A stretch of DNA of 64,000 nucleotides from an uncultured Aquimarina sp. (GCF_947492405.1 NZ_CANLMP010000005.1:124001-188000), one strand, 5' to 3'; positions 1-11,200 are shown, counted from the stretch's first letter. Notes: generated from the letters alone by a model not told the origin. Made by a program: numbers and translations.

Positions 1-46
1 GTTTGTGCATGAATCTCATGTTTACGATATCATATAAATTTACTTA

Positions 47-580
47 TTATAAACTAACTCTCGAAAGTTTTATTCTAAAAGATCCATTAGTAACCTTAAT
101 AAATGCATCCGTATCTATATCTGAGATCAATTCTCCTGAGAAAGTACCAGATAGAATATCATTAGACCAATTGGTTAAAGTTACACTAAATCGTTGGGTA
201 TCGATATTATCTACTCTATAGGAACTTCTCTCATCTTCATTATCATTAATATAGGAAAAATCCAGAAATGGATCACCATTGTTCTCAAAATATCTTAAGG
301 TAATTGGAAACGTTACATTATCCAGATCCAGATCATCTAAAGACATAAACCATATAATCTGATTTTCTTCAGAAATTTTTCTTTGAAATGTAAAACGGTT
401 GCTCTCCGTAAAATATGTTTCCATAGTTCCTGGTCTTAAATAATCAGTATACACCTTTTCGTCATCTACAGTTCCTTCTATAAAAAAGTCTGCTTGACCA
501 GAATTATTATCATCGGATTGACATCCTGAAAAAGCCATAAGTATTCCTGTGATTCCCAGTAAGACTATTATTTTCTTCAT
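47..580 (-). CDS. Small lipoprotein of unknown function
   Basis: A 177-residue protein. The N-terminus is a lipoprotein signal: MKK, a hydrophobic stretch, then FSGC with the lipid-bearing cysteine at residue 20, followed by an acidic linker (QSDDNN). The linker starts with no lysine-rich surface-export signal, so the final membrane side is unclear. The rest is polar and probably beta-rich. The end (LSGTFSGEL, then KVTNGSFRIKL) resembles the closing strands of many small flavobacterial lipoproteins, but I cannot name a function. It lies 29 bases after the stop of the exported protein at 610-2001 on the same strand, so the two are probably co-transcribed. Confident as a gene and lipoprotein; no role is assigned. 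Confidence 0.85.
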   Translation of the reverse strand: MKKIIVLLGITGILMAFSGCQSDDNNSGQADFFIEGTVDDEKVYTDYLRPGTMETYFTESNRFTFQRKISEENQIIWFMSLDDLDLDNVTFPITLRYFENNGDPFLDFSYINDNEDERSSYRVDNIDTQRFSVTLTNWSNDILSGTFSGELISDIDTDAFIKVTNGSFRIKLSRVSL

Positions 581-609
581 GTAGTTTTTTTATAAATATT
601 TATTAATAC

Positions 610-2001
610 TTAAAAATCAAATTTTACAATCTTTACATTCTCTCTTCCTCTGCGGAAATGATCTTCTTCTTCTATTAGGTAAAATCCTTTACCATCGATA
701 ACTTTTGTGGTTATAATTTCTTTATGCTTTATCCCTTTTTTAGTTTCTAAATACGATTTTACCTTATCATTAAACAACATTGCAAATTGTGTATCGCTAG
801 ATAGCATTAACTTCTTGTTATAATCTTGTTTTTGTTTTCTGTAATAATATTGTATAACACTGTCTCCGATTGTTCCATTTTCCGGATCTATTTTAAAAGT
901 AAATAGCATACCATCGATATTAATTCCCACTCCTATATCTGATATCATATTAAACAAATCTATGTTAAGGTCGATCCCTTTTCTAGAATCCATAAATTCT
1001 TTATTTTCTACATCTTTTTGTACTTTCCAAATCAAATTACCATCAAAATCATATTTAAAAAGAAAGAAACCCTTAGGTCTATTGTGATAAAAATTATCCT
1101 TATCAGAATATAAACCGTACATATAAAAGGCTTTATTATCAGTATCTATATAGACATTTCCTGCAGTAGCTTGCTGGATGGTTTCTTTAGGATATCTAAG
1201 ATTATCTATAAAATTACCAGCTCCCAAAAATCCTCCGGAACCATTATTTGATGAGTTAAAAAACATATTATTATCTAATGTAAACTCTAAACTTTTGTCA
1301 TAGGTTAAAGTTCCATCATAGTTAAATGCGAGTATATTATACCTATCCCTTTTTTTATCTTCGGATAAGTCTTTATATGCTAAATAGAATCTATCATCTG
1401 TATGTTTTTTATATTCCACCAACATTACTTCTTCTGTATAAGGCAAATCAGGGAAATTCAGTTTCATTTCATTATCCTCAAGTGTTTCATTATCTCTTGT
1501 AAACAAGTAAAATTCAGAGGTGATGAACTTATCTTTAAATCCTTTTTTTTCGTTTTTATTGTTTCCAATACTTACATCATACTTGCTCGCAAAAAAATTA
1601 ATAAAAGGATCGACATTACCTGTTTCGAATTCTCGTTTAAAATCATAAGGCTTATACTTTTTTCCTGTACGATCATACACATTTCTGTGATATAAGAAGT
1701 AATTGGCATCTGATGACACAATCAATTTAGAAAATGCATTACTTTCGATTGTATTATTGAAGATGGTATCAAAATCATTAGAAAATCTCACTATACGTGC
1801 ATCTTGCTTATCTTTTGATAATGTTCTAATCCCATGCAAAGCAATAACATCGCCACTTTCTGCAATATCGTACTGATACAACACCCTTTTAGTTGACTCT
1901 TCAAAATTAATATTGATTACTCCATCCTGTCCTTTTACGTGAGATATTATTGTAATTAAAAGAACTTTAAAAATTACAATACGTTTATTCCAGTTTGTCA
2001 T
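610..2001 (-). CDS. Exported protein of unknown function
   Basis: The open frame reaches back to 2037, but the ATG at 1999-2001 is preferred. It gives a clean signal peptide (MTNWNKRIVIFKVLLITIIS, cleaved near VKGQ), whereas the upstream ATG adds 12 polar residues in front of it. The mature part, about 440 residues, is charged with scattered aromatic residues. Recurring FxYDFDGNLIW- and YNILAFNYDGTLTY-type strands suggest a beta-propeller-like or beta-rich fold. No catalytic motif was seen. It lies upstream of, and probably in one transcript with, the lipoprotein at 47-580. A copy of a short intergenic repeat sits about 70 bases upstream of its start. Confidence 0.8.
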   Translation of the reverse strand: MTNWNKRIVIFKVLLITIISHVKGQDGVININFEESTKRVLYQYDIAESGDVIALHGIRTLSKDKQDARIVRFSNDFDTIFNNTIESNAFSKLIVSSDANYFLYHRNVYDRTGKKYKPYDFKREFETGNVDPFINFFASKYDVSIGNNKNEKKGFKDKFITSEFYLFTRDNETLEDNEMKLNFPDLPYTEEVMLVEYKKHTDDRFYLAYKDLSEDKKRDRYNILAFNYDGTLTYDKSLEFTLDNNMFFNSSNNGSGGFLGAGNFIDNLRYPKETIQQATAGNVYIDTDNKAFYMYGLYSDKDNFYHNRPKGFFLFKYDFDGNLIWKVQKDVENKEFMDSRKGIDLNIDLFNMISDIGVGINIDGMLFTFKIDPENGTIGDSVIQYYYRKQKQDYNKKLMLSSDTQFAMLFNDKVKSYLETKKGIKHKEIITTKVIDGKGFYLIEEEDHFRRGRENVKIVKFDF

Positions 2002-2073
2002 TATTTGTGTTTTCTTATTAGTGTCAAAAACTAACATTTTATTACCCTCTATTTTTTAATTTTGTTATCTTAT

Positions 2074-2101
2074 TGTTCGTTTTTATAATCCGCCTGAGAC
2101 T
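2074..2101 (-). repeat. Short gene-leader repeat, degenerate copy
   Basis: On the minus strand this reads CTCAGGCGGATT, then ATAAAAACGAAC. The same string (CTC(A/T)GG(C/T)GGAT followed by an A-run and CGAAC or AATGAAC) precedes ORFs at 38003, 43614 and 50979. Here only the right half of the inverted repeat is intact. It lies 70-100 bases upstream of the exported-protein gene. Confidence 0.45.
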
Positions 2102-2235
2102 GATAGCTTGATAAATGATGTCTTGTAAAACTATATGTTTACCAATAATCAAAATTCATATAATTGCTGAACCAGTATTACTATTATTAAAGTAAAATGC
2201 TACTGTTTTTAATTAAGAGGTATGGTACTAATTTT

Positions 2236-3273
2236 TTAATACGCCTCTAACCTGCTATGAACCTTATCAATCTCCTTGTCTATATACGATTGCGCAAAAT
2301 GTACATATCGATAAAAAGAACTGCTATTTCCAGTATGACCACTAATATTACGAACCAGATGTTCTGGCATCCCTAATATAAGCATGGTAGTAATCGCAGT
2401 ACGACGCATCATATGACTGCTCATTTTATCATAAAACCTTTCTGAAGATTTCGCAGCTGTTTTAGATACTTTACCAAGTTTTTCTCTGGAAACCTCTATC
2501 GGTGTATCAAAGTTGGCTTTTTCACCGATTCGTTTCAAGGTTTTATTAAAATTAAATAAGGTAATCGCCTCAAAAATAGCAAACTTAGTACTTCTGCGTT
2601 TATATTTTAGATATATCTGTACCGCATACGAAGGCAACTTCACCGAGGTATAGGTTTTGGTTTTCTTACTTTTTAATTTTAAATAATAATCCCCGTTTTG
2701 TACTTCAAAGTTTTTGTTGGTGATCAGAAATATATCAGAAAAACGTAATCCCGTAGTACATCCAAAAACAAAAATATCTTTGATACGTCGCTCAGTTTTG
2801 GTCAAACTGGTTTCGAATGTAGTATCGTGAATTAAAAATTTTAATTGTTCTGGCGATAATACCAAGATATCCACTTCTTCTTTTCTAACATAAAATAATT
2901 TATGAAAATCACCGGTATCAAAGTTTCTTTCGTTTTTTAGATAATTAAAAAATGTACGGATTTGCTTCATATTGGCTCCTACTTAATTATCATAGCAACC
3001 TTTTTTATACATAAAGTCTGTAAACTTACGGTAGAACTTCTTCCAATAGTTTTTCTCAGAAGTATGCTCTCGTTTTGTCAGCTTAGAAGCGTCCGCAATT
3101 CGTAGATCAAAATCTGTCTTTGTGGTAAACTCTACAAGATTATGTAGCACAAATCGATAATTATCAATGGTTCCTTTGGTGATGCGTTCTCCGTTTTTCT
3201 TTAGGCGTTTCCCGGTTTCAGAATCACGGATAAATTGTTTAAAAAGTGGTAGTATCGGCGTCGTCTTTTTCAT
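2236..3273 (-). pseudogene. Tyrosine recombinase broken by one in-frame TAA
   Basis: Two frames of the same phase form one recombinase of about 345 residues. Positions 2983-3273 (96 residues) hold the SAM-like core-binding domain. Positions 2236-2970 (244 residues) hold the catalytic domain, with Arg in CTTGLRFSD, Lys in LKSKKTKT, HMMRR, GHTG and the nucleophile region FYRYVHF. The codons across the break read GCYDN-stop-VGAN-MKQIRTFF. In this family the position is usually DNYVG, so a Tyr codon (TAT/TAC) probably became TAA at 2983-2985. There is no frameshift. The 244-residue part could still be translated from its own ATG, but without the N-terminal arm it should not recombine normally. 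A sequencing error or read-through is possible. No attachment sites or cargo were recognised. Confidence 0.8.
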
Positions 3274-3942
3274 CTGCTAGTTATTATTGTTTTTTATCGG
3301 TCAGATGCCCGCCTGCTACAGGCAGGGAATCGCCATTTAATCAAATTGGTGGATATCAACCTAATTATTATGGCTTATTTCATATTACAAAAATCTGAAA
3401 ATCTTAGTATGTAGATTCTTATATCTTTTGAATACACTTTTTTACTTGGTGAATATAGGATTTGGGTTGTTAAGATCTGTTTATCTAAATAAAACATCCA
3501 TAAACAAGAGACAATACATATTTACCTGAGTAACCCGGAATAAAAAAATTCCCTCAGTTTTGAGAAATCCACTAAAAAATTAATCCAGTGTGTGAATTGA
3601 CGTGGATGTATGCGTCTGGCTGAGTGATTTTTCGGAATGAAATGGAGAAAAATTAGCCTACCCACCTATGGAGGGTATCGAAGCACATTAAAGTCTTTAG
3701 CTTTGTTTACATCTCGATACATTTTTGTTCCACTATCATTTCACAAAAACACCCGATGAGACGAAAAACAAACATTTAATTATCATTACGTTAAATAATA
3801 TCTCAGTTTCATACCTCTTGTCGAAGCATAAACACATAATCTTTTGGACCTCAAAAAACACCCTATAAAATCATCATTTTTTACGTAATAATGTAGAATT
3901 CAATTTCTTTCCTACTTTTATATACAACTAGGATACAATTAC
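3274..3942. other. Intergenic region with no convincing gene
   Basis: There are 669 bases between the recombinase remnant and the orphan RHS tip. I found no frame with a plausible start, signal or family motif. It holds an inverted repeat at 3308-3327 and a shorter one near 3660-3678 (TACCC...GGGTA). The stretch just before 3943 has no visible promoter or ribosome binding site, so it looks like a junction left by rearrangement and not a proper upstream region for the RHS fragment. Confidence 0.6.
3308..3327. repeat. Small intergenic inverted repeat
   Basis: CCCGCCTG, a 3-base loop (CTA), then CAGGCAGGG forms a short GC-rich hairpin in AT-rich DNA. A related GGCAGGCAGG string occurs near 5116. 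No T-run follows on either strand, so it reads as a dispersed palindrome and not a terminator. Confidence 0.5.
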
Positions 3943-4887
3943 TTGCGAATAATAAAATACTATCCTTTCGGGATGCTGTTACCTAGTCGTAACGGGAATT
4001 CTTCTAACTACCGATATGGATTCAATGGAATGGAAAAAGATGATGAGATTAAGGGTGAGGGAAACTCTGTAAATTATAAATATAGAATGCACGACCCAAG
4101 AGTAGGTAGATTCTTTGCATTGGATCCTCTAGCTAAAAACTTTTCGGATGTAAGCCATTATAATTTTGCCTCAAATACTCCAGTTGTAGCAATTGATCAA
4201 GACGGTGGATTTACAGTTTGGAGGCATTATCATATGACTAAAAAAGCATTAATTAAAGCTGGAATAAAAAGGAAAACTGCTAGACAAATAGCTCATTTTG
4301 CATCAACTTATGCAGACCATCCAACAGCTGGTATTTTGTTATATAATTTGGGAGTTTATGGTGGTATGAGAGGAGCAACCACACAGGAACTGGATGACCT
4401 TTTGTATCAGGACGGTCATGGAGGATATGATGCTACAAAAGAATCTCAAAGCGATGAATTGGTAGCCTCGGTTTCCATTCATGCTATGAGAACATATTGG
4501 GAAGAAATTGATGAGGAAACTGCAATAAAGCGATCTTTGTATGGTGGAACATTTATTGACAAAGATAATTGTAGTATAACAATTGTAGGAGCATATGAAG
4601 TCATAGATTCCTTTAAAGGAAAGGATATAGAAAAATTATCAATCCAAGATAAGAAAAGACTTGGAGTAGCTCTTCATACTATTCAAGATGCTGTTTCTCA
4701 CAAAGGAAAACGATGGGTTGATGATCATGAAAAAGAAGCTGAAAAAATGGGTCACGAAAATGAGCATCCAGATTTTGATGAAGTTGTATTAGCTAAAAAC
4801 TATTATAAGGCCTTAAAAGATACTGAAAAAGCTATCAAAACTATTACCGAGAAAAATTCGAGTAATAGTAATAATGAAAACAAATAG
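3943..4887 (+). CDS. Orphan RHS tip: core end plus possible metal-dependent effector domain
   Basis: The frame opens at a TTG with no visible ribosome binding site and begins in the middle of RHS core sequence (YYPFGMLLPSRNG, YRYGFNGMEKDDEIKGEG, YRMHDPRVGRFFALDPLA). Residues 6-85 closely match the core end of the 3360-residue RHS protein, and long DNA runs are shared. It is therefore a displaced 3' end, not a whole gene. From about residue 88 the tip is unique. It carries WRHYHM, IAHFASTYADHP (about 117-128), LHTIQDAVSHKG (about 243-254) and HENEHPDFD (about 271-279). This spacing of His and Asp recalls zinc-dependent phospholipase C/P1-nuclease-like proteins, but that is inference. It points towards the main RHS gene, 3' end to 3' end. 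No immunity gene follows. It may be silent until recombined. Confidence 0.65.
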   Translation: MRIIKYYPFGMLLPSRNGNSSNYRYGFNGMEKDDEIKGEGNSVNYKYRMHDPRVGRFFALDPLAKNFSDVSHYNFASNTPVVAIDQDGGFTVWRHYHMTKKALIKAGIKRKTARQIAHFASTYADHPTAGILLYNLGVYGGMRGATTQELDDLLYQDGHGGYDATKESQSDELVASVSIHAMRTYWEEIDEETAIKRSLYGGTFIDKDNCSITIVGAYEVIDSFKGKDIEKLSIQDKKRLGVALHTIQDAVSHKGKRWVDDHEKEAEKMGHENEHPDFDEVVLAKNYYKALKDTEKAIKTITEKNSSNSNNENK

Positions 4888-4994
4888 AAATCAGATAAGG
4901 CAAAAATCATTGTCTTGTATATAATACATTCACCTGATCTCTTTAATCTAATGCTCAATTTACTAGGTTTATAATTTGAAAATAGTTCAATATT

Positions 4995-5031
4995 ACCAGA
5001 CAGCTCGGATTTGAAATCCGAGCTGTCTGGT
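4995..5031. repeat. Perfect 37-base palindrome
   Basis: Two 18-base arms, ACCAGACAGCTCGGATTT and AAATCCGAGCTGTCTGGT, flank a single G. The pairing has no mismatch. No T-run follows on either strand, so it is not a standard intrinsic terminator. The inner AGCTCGGATTT core resembles short dispersed palindromes of Bacteroidota intergenic DNA (from memory, unchecked). Confidence 0.8.
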
Positions 5032-5213
5032 AGCTGGGGAATACATCTATCCAATACAAAATGGCAAAACTCACAAAATACAAGCCTGATTTGTTATGAA
5101 ACCTACCAAAAAAGGCAGGCAGGTTTGTACTTTCTACTCATAGAGTATAAAAATAAACAAAATAAGACTAAGCGATCTTTTTTATTCTAACCTGAATCAA
5201 CCTATCCTACCCG

Positions 5214-5235
5214 GCACCCGAAAGGATTCGGGTGC
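5214..5235. repeat. Inverted repeat 3' of the RHS gene
   Basis: GCACCCGAA, loop AGGA, TTCGGGTGC: perfect 9-base arms, 38 bases beyond the RHS stop on its downstream side. No T-run follows on the minus strand, so termination is possible but not supported. It may be another dispersed palindrome. Confidence 0.6.
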
Positions 5236-5273
5236 TAGCAAGAGTTTAAGGAACATTTACGAGCTATCTCATA

Positions 5274-8200
5274 TTATTTAATAACAGCATCACCATCTTC
5301 AATACTATAATAAAAATCAATAGCTTCTTGATTATTGTCAAACTCTTTATATACCTTGTATAAATTTTCATTTTTAATAATTTTACCTCCGTATTTCTTT
5401 TGACGTTTAATAGCATTATCTTCTATACTATATGCTCCAATATGAACGGTGTGAACTTTTCCTTCAAGGAGAGCATTAAGACTAGGTATATCTTCCCTAT
5501 TTGCATATACGTATTGCGCATCCTTTTCATCCCATTCACCATATACATATCCCTCAGAAATCTTTGCTTCTCCACCAATCAATGCAGCAGCACCTATTTT
5601 AGTCATACCTCCTCCGATTACTTCCTTACCATCATCAATTACACCTGCATCAGAATATTCATATTCATTACGAACTATGAATGATTCTGAAAGCTTCCTA
5701 TCTAACTTGTACTTATATTCCCCTTCAACTCCATTCCCCAAGAAACTAAAATCAAAGGATTGATGATAAATGAATTCATCAAAAATAGTATAAAAATCAT
5801 CAGTCCTACTGTAATACTCTTCTCCTTCATATTTAATCATCCCTACATTAAATAAATCAAAATCAATTACACTCCCACCTATACTTATAATCGAATTAAT
5901 CTCTCCCTGCAGACCAAAAGAAAGTCTAGATTCAATTTTAGTGAATTTCCTCCATCCTACAATCTTGTTCTCTGGTTCTAATCCCTCAAGTTCTATAGCA
6001 TCAATTACTCTGTTTCCGCTAAAAACATATGGAGAATAATGAGGATATTTATTAGCCAATGGATCTACTGCAAAGAATCTTCCTACTCTTGGGTCGTGCA
6101 TCCTATACTTATAGTTTACTGAGTTTCCTTCGCCTTTAATTTCATTGTCGAGTTCTTGTCCCTGGAAGCCATATCGGTACTCATTACTACTTCCATGACG
6201 ATTTGGGAATAGCATCCCGAAAGGATAGTAATCATTATAGGCAACTACATCCGCTTTAAAGGTGGTTAGATCATCATCCAATAGTTTACGATCTGTAATT
6301 ACATTTAATACATTTCCTAAGTGATTACTTAGCTCAAAACGTTTGTCTCCAACAATGTTAGTTGCCAGTTGTGGGTTGTTAGTTGTTTGGGTTTCGGCTA
6401 ATAGATCTAAACCTGATTCTTGTAATCCCAATCTGCTACTACCGTAGATATGTTGTTCTGTAAGGGCCAGCGTTTTTGTATCCTGGCTGGTGTTCTCTAC
6501 ACCTTTGTAGGTGCTTAGTACATTGCCATGGGTATCTCTTAGATAATAGGTAGTAGTAGCGATATTGTCAATCGTTTCCGTTTTAGAAATACGGTTCCCC
6601 ATACCATCGTATCCAAATTTGATAATCGTACCATCATCTTTGGTCACTTTGCTCACCTTACCATCTACACGCCAATCGATGGTTAATCCTTCTTGCTTAT
6701 CCCTAATTAATTGTCCAATCTCATCATAGGTATAGTTGTTCTCCTTTTGATCCTTTAAATCTTTAAACCTACTACCATTGATGGCATCATTTACGTGATC
6801 TAATTGGTTCGATCGTTTTTGTTCTCCGGTTTCGGGATCTGCAATCATCTTGTATACATAAGATAATTGATCCATTTCCTGAGTTCTACCTTTTTTATCA
6901 ACCGTAGTTCTGTTTAACGTCTGCAAATTACCATTGCGATCATAGCTATAGTTACTACTATAGTTTGCTGTCTTATTTTGATCATATCCCTGCATCGCCT
7001 TGATACGTTGCAATTGATCGTACTCATAATGATTGATCTGTGGTGCCAACGGAGTTTCATCTGTATCGGTAATACTGGTCACCATCTGTTTGATATTACC
7101 ATTATACAGATTCTGATCTGATTGTAATGTACTCGTATTGCTATGAACAAAAGAATTAGTCGCAGTATTCCCAATAGATTTATAATCTCCGTTAAAATAA
7201 GACAGTGAATACCCAAATACATCTTTCGTTATTTTGGATCCTGCAATTCCATCTTGCCCCATATCCGCCGTTGGGTTTAGGCTTTCTGAATTTACCCCTT
7301 TCAACCAACCTTGTAAGGTATAGGCATAATCCAGGCCTTGCACTTTTTTATCTCCAATTACCATTCTCGCTAAGGGGCCGTGTGCGTAATACTCATACGT
7401 AGCATCCTGTTCCCATAGAATGCCATCAGAGGATGTTTCTACAGCAGTAATACGATTATCATCATCATAGGTGTAACGATGTATAAATTGATCCGGATCT
7501 CCTTTTTGATAGGTAACCTGGTTTACCTTTCCACTGATTAAATCATAATCATACAATACATGTTTTATACCTTGCTTAGGGTCATTGACAGCCATCGCAG
7601 GAATGATCATGACCAATTCCTTAACATTCCCATGTACATCATAATTATAAAAACAAGCATTGTCATAGGCTGTAGTCGCTGTGTTCTGACTATAATTCTC
7701 GAAATATCGGGTACTGGTTACACGGTTACGACTGTTATAAGCCGCGTAATCTGTTAAAAAGTTCTCAGGACCATCGGCATCACTTATATCATATTTACTT
7801 AAAGTAACTTCTCTTAAGTCATTACGATCCTCCACATCAAATTTATCTTTTCTTGCTCCATTTTTAAGTAATTCCCCTTTTTCGGTAATGCTGTATACAG
7901 CTGATGGTAACGAAATTTCACCGCCTTCTATGATTCTTCCTAAATCATCATACAGAGAATAACTAAACTGTACTGTGCCATCTTCTTTTACTCTTTTTTG
8001 CTTGGCATTTTGTGAAGCTGTAATTCTGCCTAATTGATCATAAGCAAACTTAGTAACTCCTCCATCCGGTGTTTTTTGCCAAATCAATTGGTTTAAGGAG
8101 TTGTATTTATAACGTGTTTCCAAGTCATGCGTTGGCAATACTTTTTTGGTAAGATCCCCAACTGTAATATCACCAGCTGCATAATTTGGTTGGTTTTTCC

Positions 8201-11200
8201 TGATATTATTGATCTCATTATCCGCAGTACCATCTAAACGATCTACTCCTTCCGGTGGAACTGTTTGGATCAGATTACCGGATTGATCATAATAATACAG
8301 TGTATAATGATATTCTTTATCCGCATACGTCTTCCTAAATATTTCATTTGTCGTTTGATATGCTTTTATCCTATAATCCCTAATAAAGTTTGCTCTAAGT
8401 TCTGCCAAATACTTATTGTAAGCATCTGCCTGATAAGTTTCTTTAACAGATAAATTAAACTCCTTACATGGATCCGGTTCATTTTCCTCATCGATCTCGA
8501 TTTCTATAACAATCCTGGGGTTTAATGGTGCCGGCGGACATACTTGATTATCCACAAGATATGTTTCATTGACAAAAGTACGCCACGGATTATCGCCATT
8601 CGTATTTGCTCCGGCTTTAAAATAGTCATCGATCACCTCGTTTATTTTATTAAAGCCATAATTTAACTCGGTACTACCAAAAGCTTCAATTTCCAGGAAA
8701 TTATTGTCATCAGTATCACGAATATCCAATTTTGTATTGTAATAGATATATGCATCTACCAGGTATGCAAAATTAAGTCCGCAGAAAAATTCTTCTGTAA
8801 AGAAATCCGGGATTTCGTAATCCTGGATACGCGTAGAATAACGTGTGTCATCTAGTTGTAAAAAGGTTAAAAACTCTTCATATTTTTCAGAACAACTTAC
8901 AGGTTCTACCGGTTGTGGAATGCAGGTCGTACAGCCAGCAGCATCCTCTTCCTCATCACCTGAAGCTACTTGAAATACCTGTTGGCTCTTTGCGAGATTA
9001 GCAATAGATTTTTGAGTAACAGCTCCAAATGTATCTGTTTCAAAATAAGAACAGAAAAAACTCATACTCCACGTTCCTCTACCCGGTAAACGGATGTCAA
9101 AATGTAGTGGCAAATTCACAATAGAATTACTATCGTCCTGATATACCAGGTTTGGTTGATTCGTTCCTGTATCCGGAAAAATAATATCATTAACCTGAAT
9201 AATTTTTGACATATCAGCATCCCAATAAAACATCATATCTAATGAGCTATCTGCATGTTTAATTTTTAGTCTTCTATCTACCCAATAAGCTGATGGATCT
9301 AGCAGCGCTCCCGAACCATCCCACGTTAATTTGTTAAGGTCGTAAAAGTCGACGGCAGCGCAATCCTCTGGATATTCAGCCCCATAAGATCTGCAGACGT
9401 AGCTGTAATGTCTATCAATGAATTCTTGCAAAAACGGTGTAAAAAATTCACTGTAATTAGACAATGGAACTTCAGCATCAAAGAATTTGCCATCCGTTAA
9501 TAAGGCGTTCATCAAATTTTTAAAATCTGTTGAGAATTTAGCTTGTAATGTTGCATTGGTACAATCCGTACCAAAAACACCAGATATATCATCACCATCA
9601 GAAGATCCATTATTATTAAGATCACAACCAAAATATGGATCAAAATAGCTATATCCCGATTCACTAAAATCATCTAAACCTCGAAAATAGAACTCTGCTT
9701 TTTGAGTAATCGTTCTTCCAGAATTAGACATAAAAGTAACACTACCGAATTTGTCAGATCCCGACTGCGGAAACACATCAAAATCAATCGACAAAATAGT
9801 ATTTAAATTTTCTAATACTGATAATTCGTCTTCTTCTCCTGTAACACTAATCGTAAACCTATTATCTGGGAAATTATTTTCTTCTAACTCAAATCTTCCA
9901 TAGCTTTTACCATTTACCGCAAAAATCTCTGTCCCCCAGGAAATACTATTGGTATTTCCAAAATCCGGAGCGTTAAGAACATTCTCATGCAAATAATTTT
10001 TTGTAAGATAATCTTGAATAAATACATTATAATTGGTAATATTTTCTAAAGAAGTACCGCTATCTGAATAAAAAGCTCCTTTATTGAGTAGTTCATTCAT
10101 CAAATTCTTATAATGATACGCAAACTTAGGCTTTAACGATTGCTCCTGATTACAGTCAAGAGTTTGATCAAAGTCTACACTAAGATCACAACCAAAGTAT
10201 AGCGGATCAGTGAAAGCATCATCTCCTAAAGAATTTAACCAATACACAAAACTAGTATCATTTTGGGTAATTGTTTCTCCATCTATTGTGGTATATATTA
10301 AACTTGCATTTGAGTTCGTATTAGTCCCATCATAAAAATTAATTAAATCAATAGAAGCAATATTTTTTAATGTTTCAGGAATTCCTGAGAACGAAGTATC
10401 TAAATTAAATAACATATAGTCATAACTTCCTTGATATCTTATAACAAAACCACGATCACCAAAGTTTTCAACAAGACCAGATCCGTCCCATATCACATTA
10501 GATGCATTGGTGAAATCTAAATAAGAGCAACCATTCTGATCACAAGTGTATGTATTATATCTTGTAAAATATTTCTGTAGAAAAGTATTGTATTCTGGAT
10601 ATGTAGATAAAGGAATATTATTACTATAAAACTCTCCTCTGGCCAATAATGCATTCATTAGATTTTTAAAATGAAATGCAAACTGTGGTTTAAAAGAAGT
10701 GTCATTTCCACAAAAGAATTCATCTCCATTTCCACCCCCATCATCTCCTTCAATATAGTTACAACAACTAAAATCTAGTAGCTTAGTGCCATCTTGGGTA
10801 ATTGTTCCCGTTACATTTTGATATACTCCATCAGTTGTGTAGTAATAGATTTTTATATCTGCTACGAATGCATTGTTGGATACAGGTCGTTTTTCGATAT
10901 AAATTCCGGTAATATCTCGTATTCCCAATGTAGCAAGTGATTCAGATAATTCTAAAGAAACATGAGTTCCTTGATTGGATCGGATTTGATATTGGCTTTG
11001 ATTCGCTTCCCATCTAATCTTATTAATTTCTGTTGTCCCTAAAAATTCTGGTAGATAACCATCTTTGTAACTAGTAAGTCCAGAAATGTTAAAGAAACTG
11101 TTATTTACCTCATTGTTATCTATAAGATCATTCAATAGTGATTTTAATGCATCCCTAAACAAGTATTTTTTATTACAATCATCGTATAAACCACCATTGG

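Larger units (their letters stand above)
4888..5273. other. Intergenic region between convergent RHS ends, with palindromes
   Basis: There are 386 bases between the stops of the orphan tip and the main RHS gene. It contains a perfect 37-base palindrome (4995-5031), a GGCAGGCAGG string near 5116 and a second hairpin (5214-5235). I see no credible immunity gene here. The only long frame (minus strand, 4803-5054) runs through the palindrome and into the orphan tip and looks like a shadow. Confidence 0.6.

Noticed and set aside
2002..2037. Upstream ATG of the exported protein at 610-2001
   Set aside because: The extra 12 polar residues would precede and weaken a well-formed signal peptide.
2983..3273. 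96-residue frame as an independent small DNA-binding protein
   Set aside because: It is the core-binding domain of the recombinase, in the same frame as the catalytic part with only five codons, including the stop, between them.
4803..5054. Minus-strand 83-residue frame as an immunity gene for the RHS tip
   Set aside because: It runs through the perfect palindrome and into the orphan tip coding region in another frame. Its hydrophobic end is the complement of the Asn/Lys-rich tip end, and no ribosome binding site was seen.
5214..5235. Terminator for the RHS operon
   Set aside because: The hairpin is good, but no T-run follows on the minus strand, so it is listed only as a repeat.
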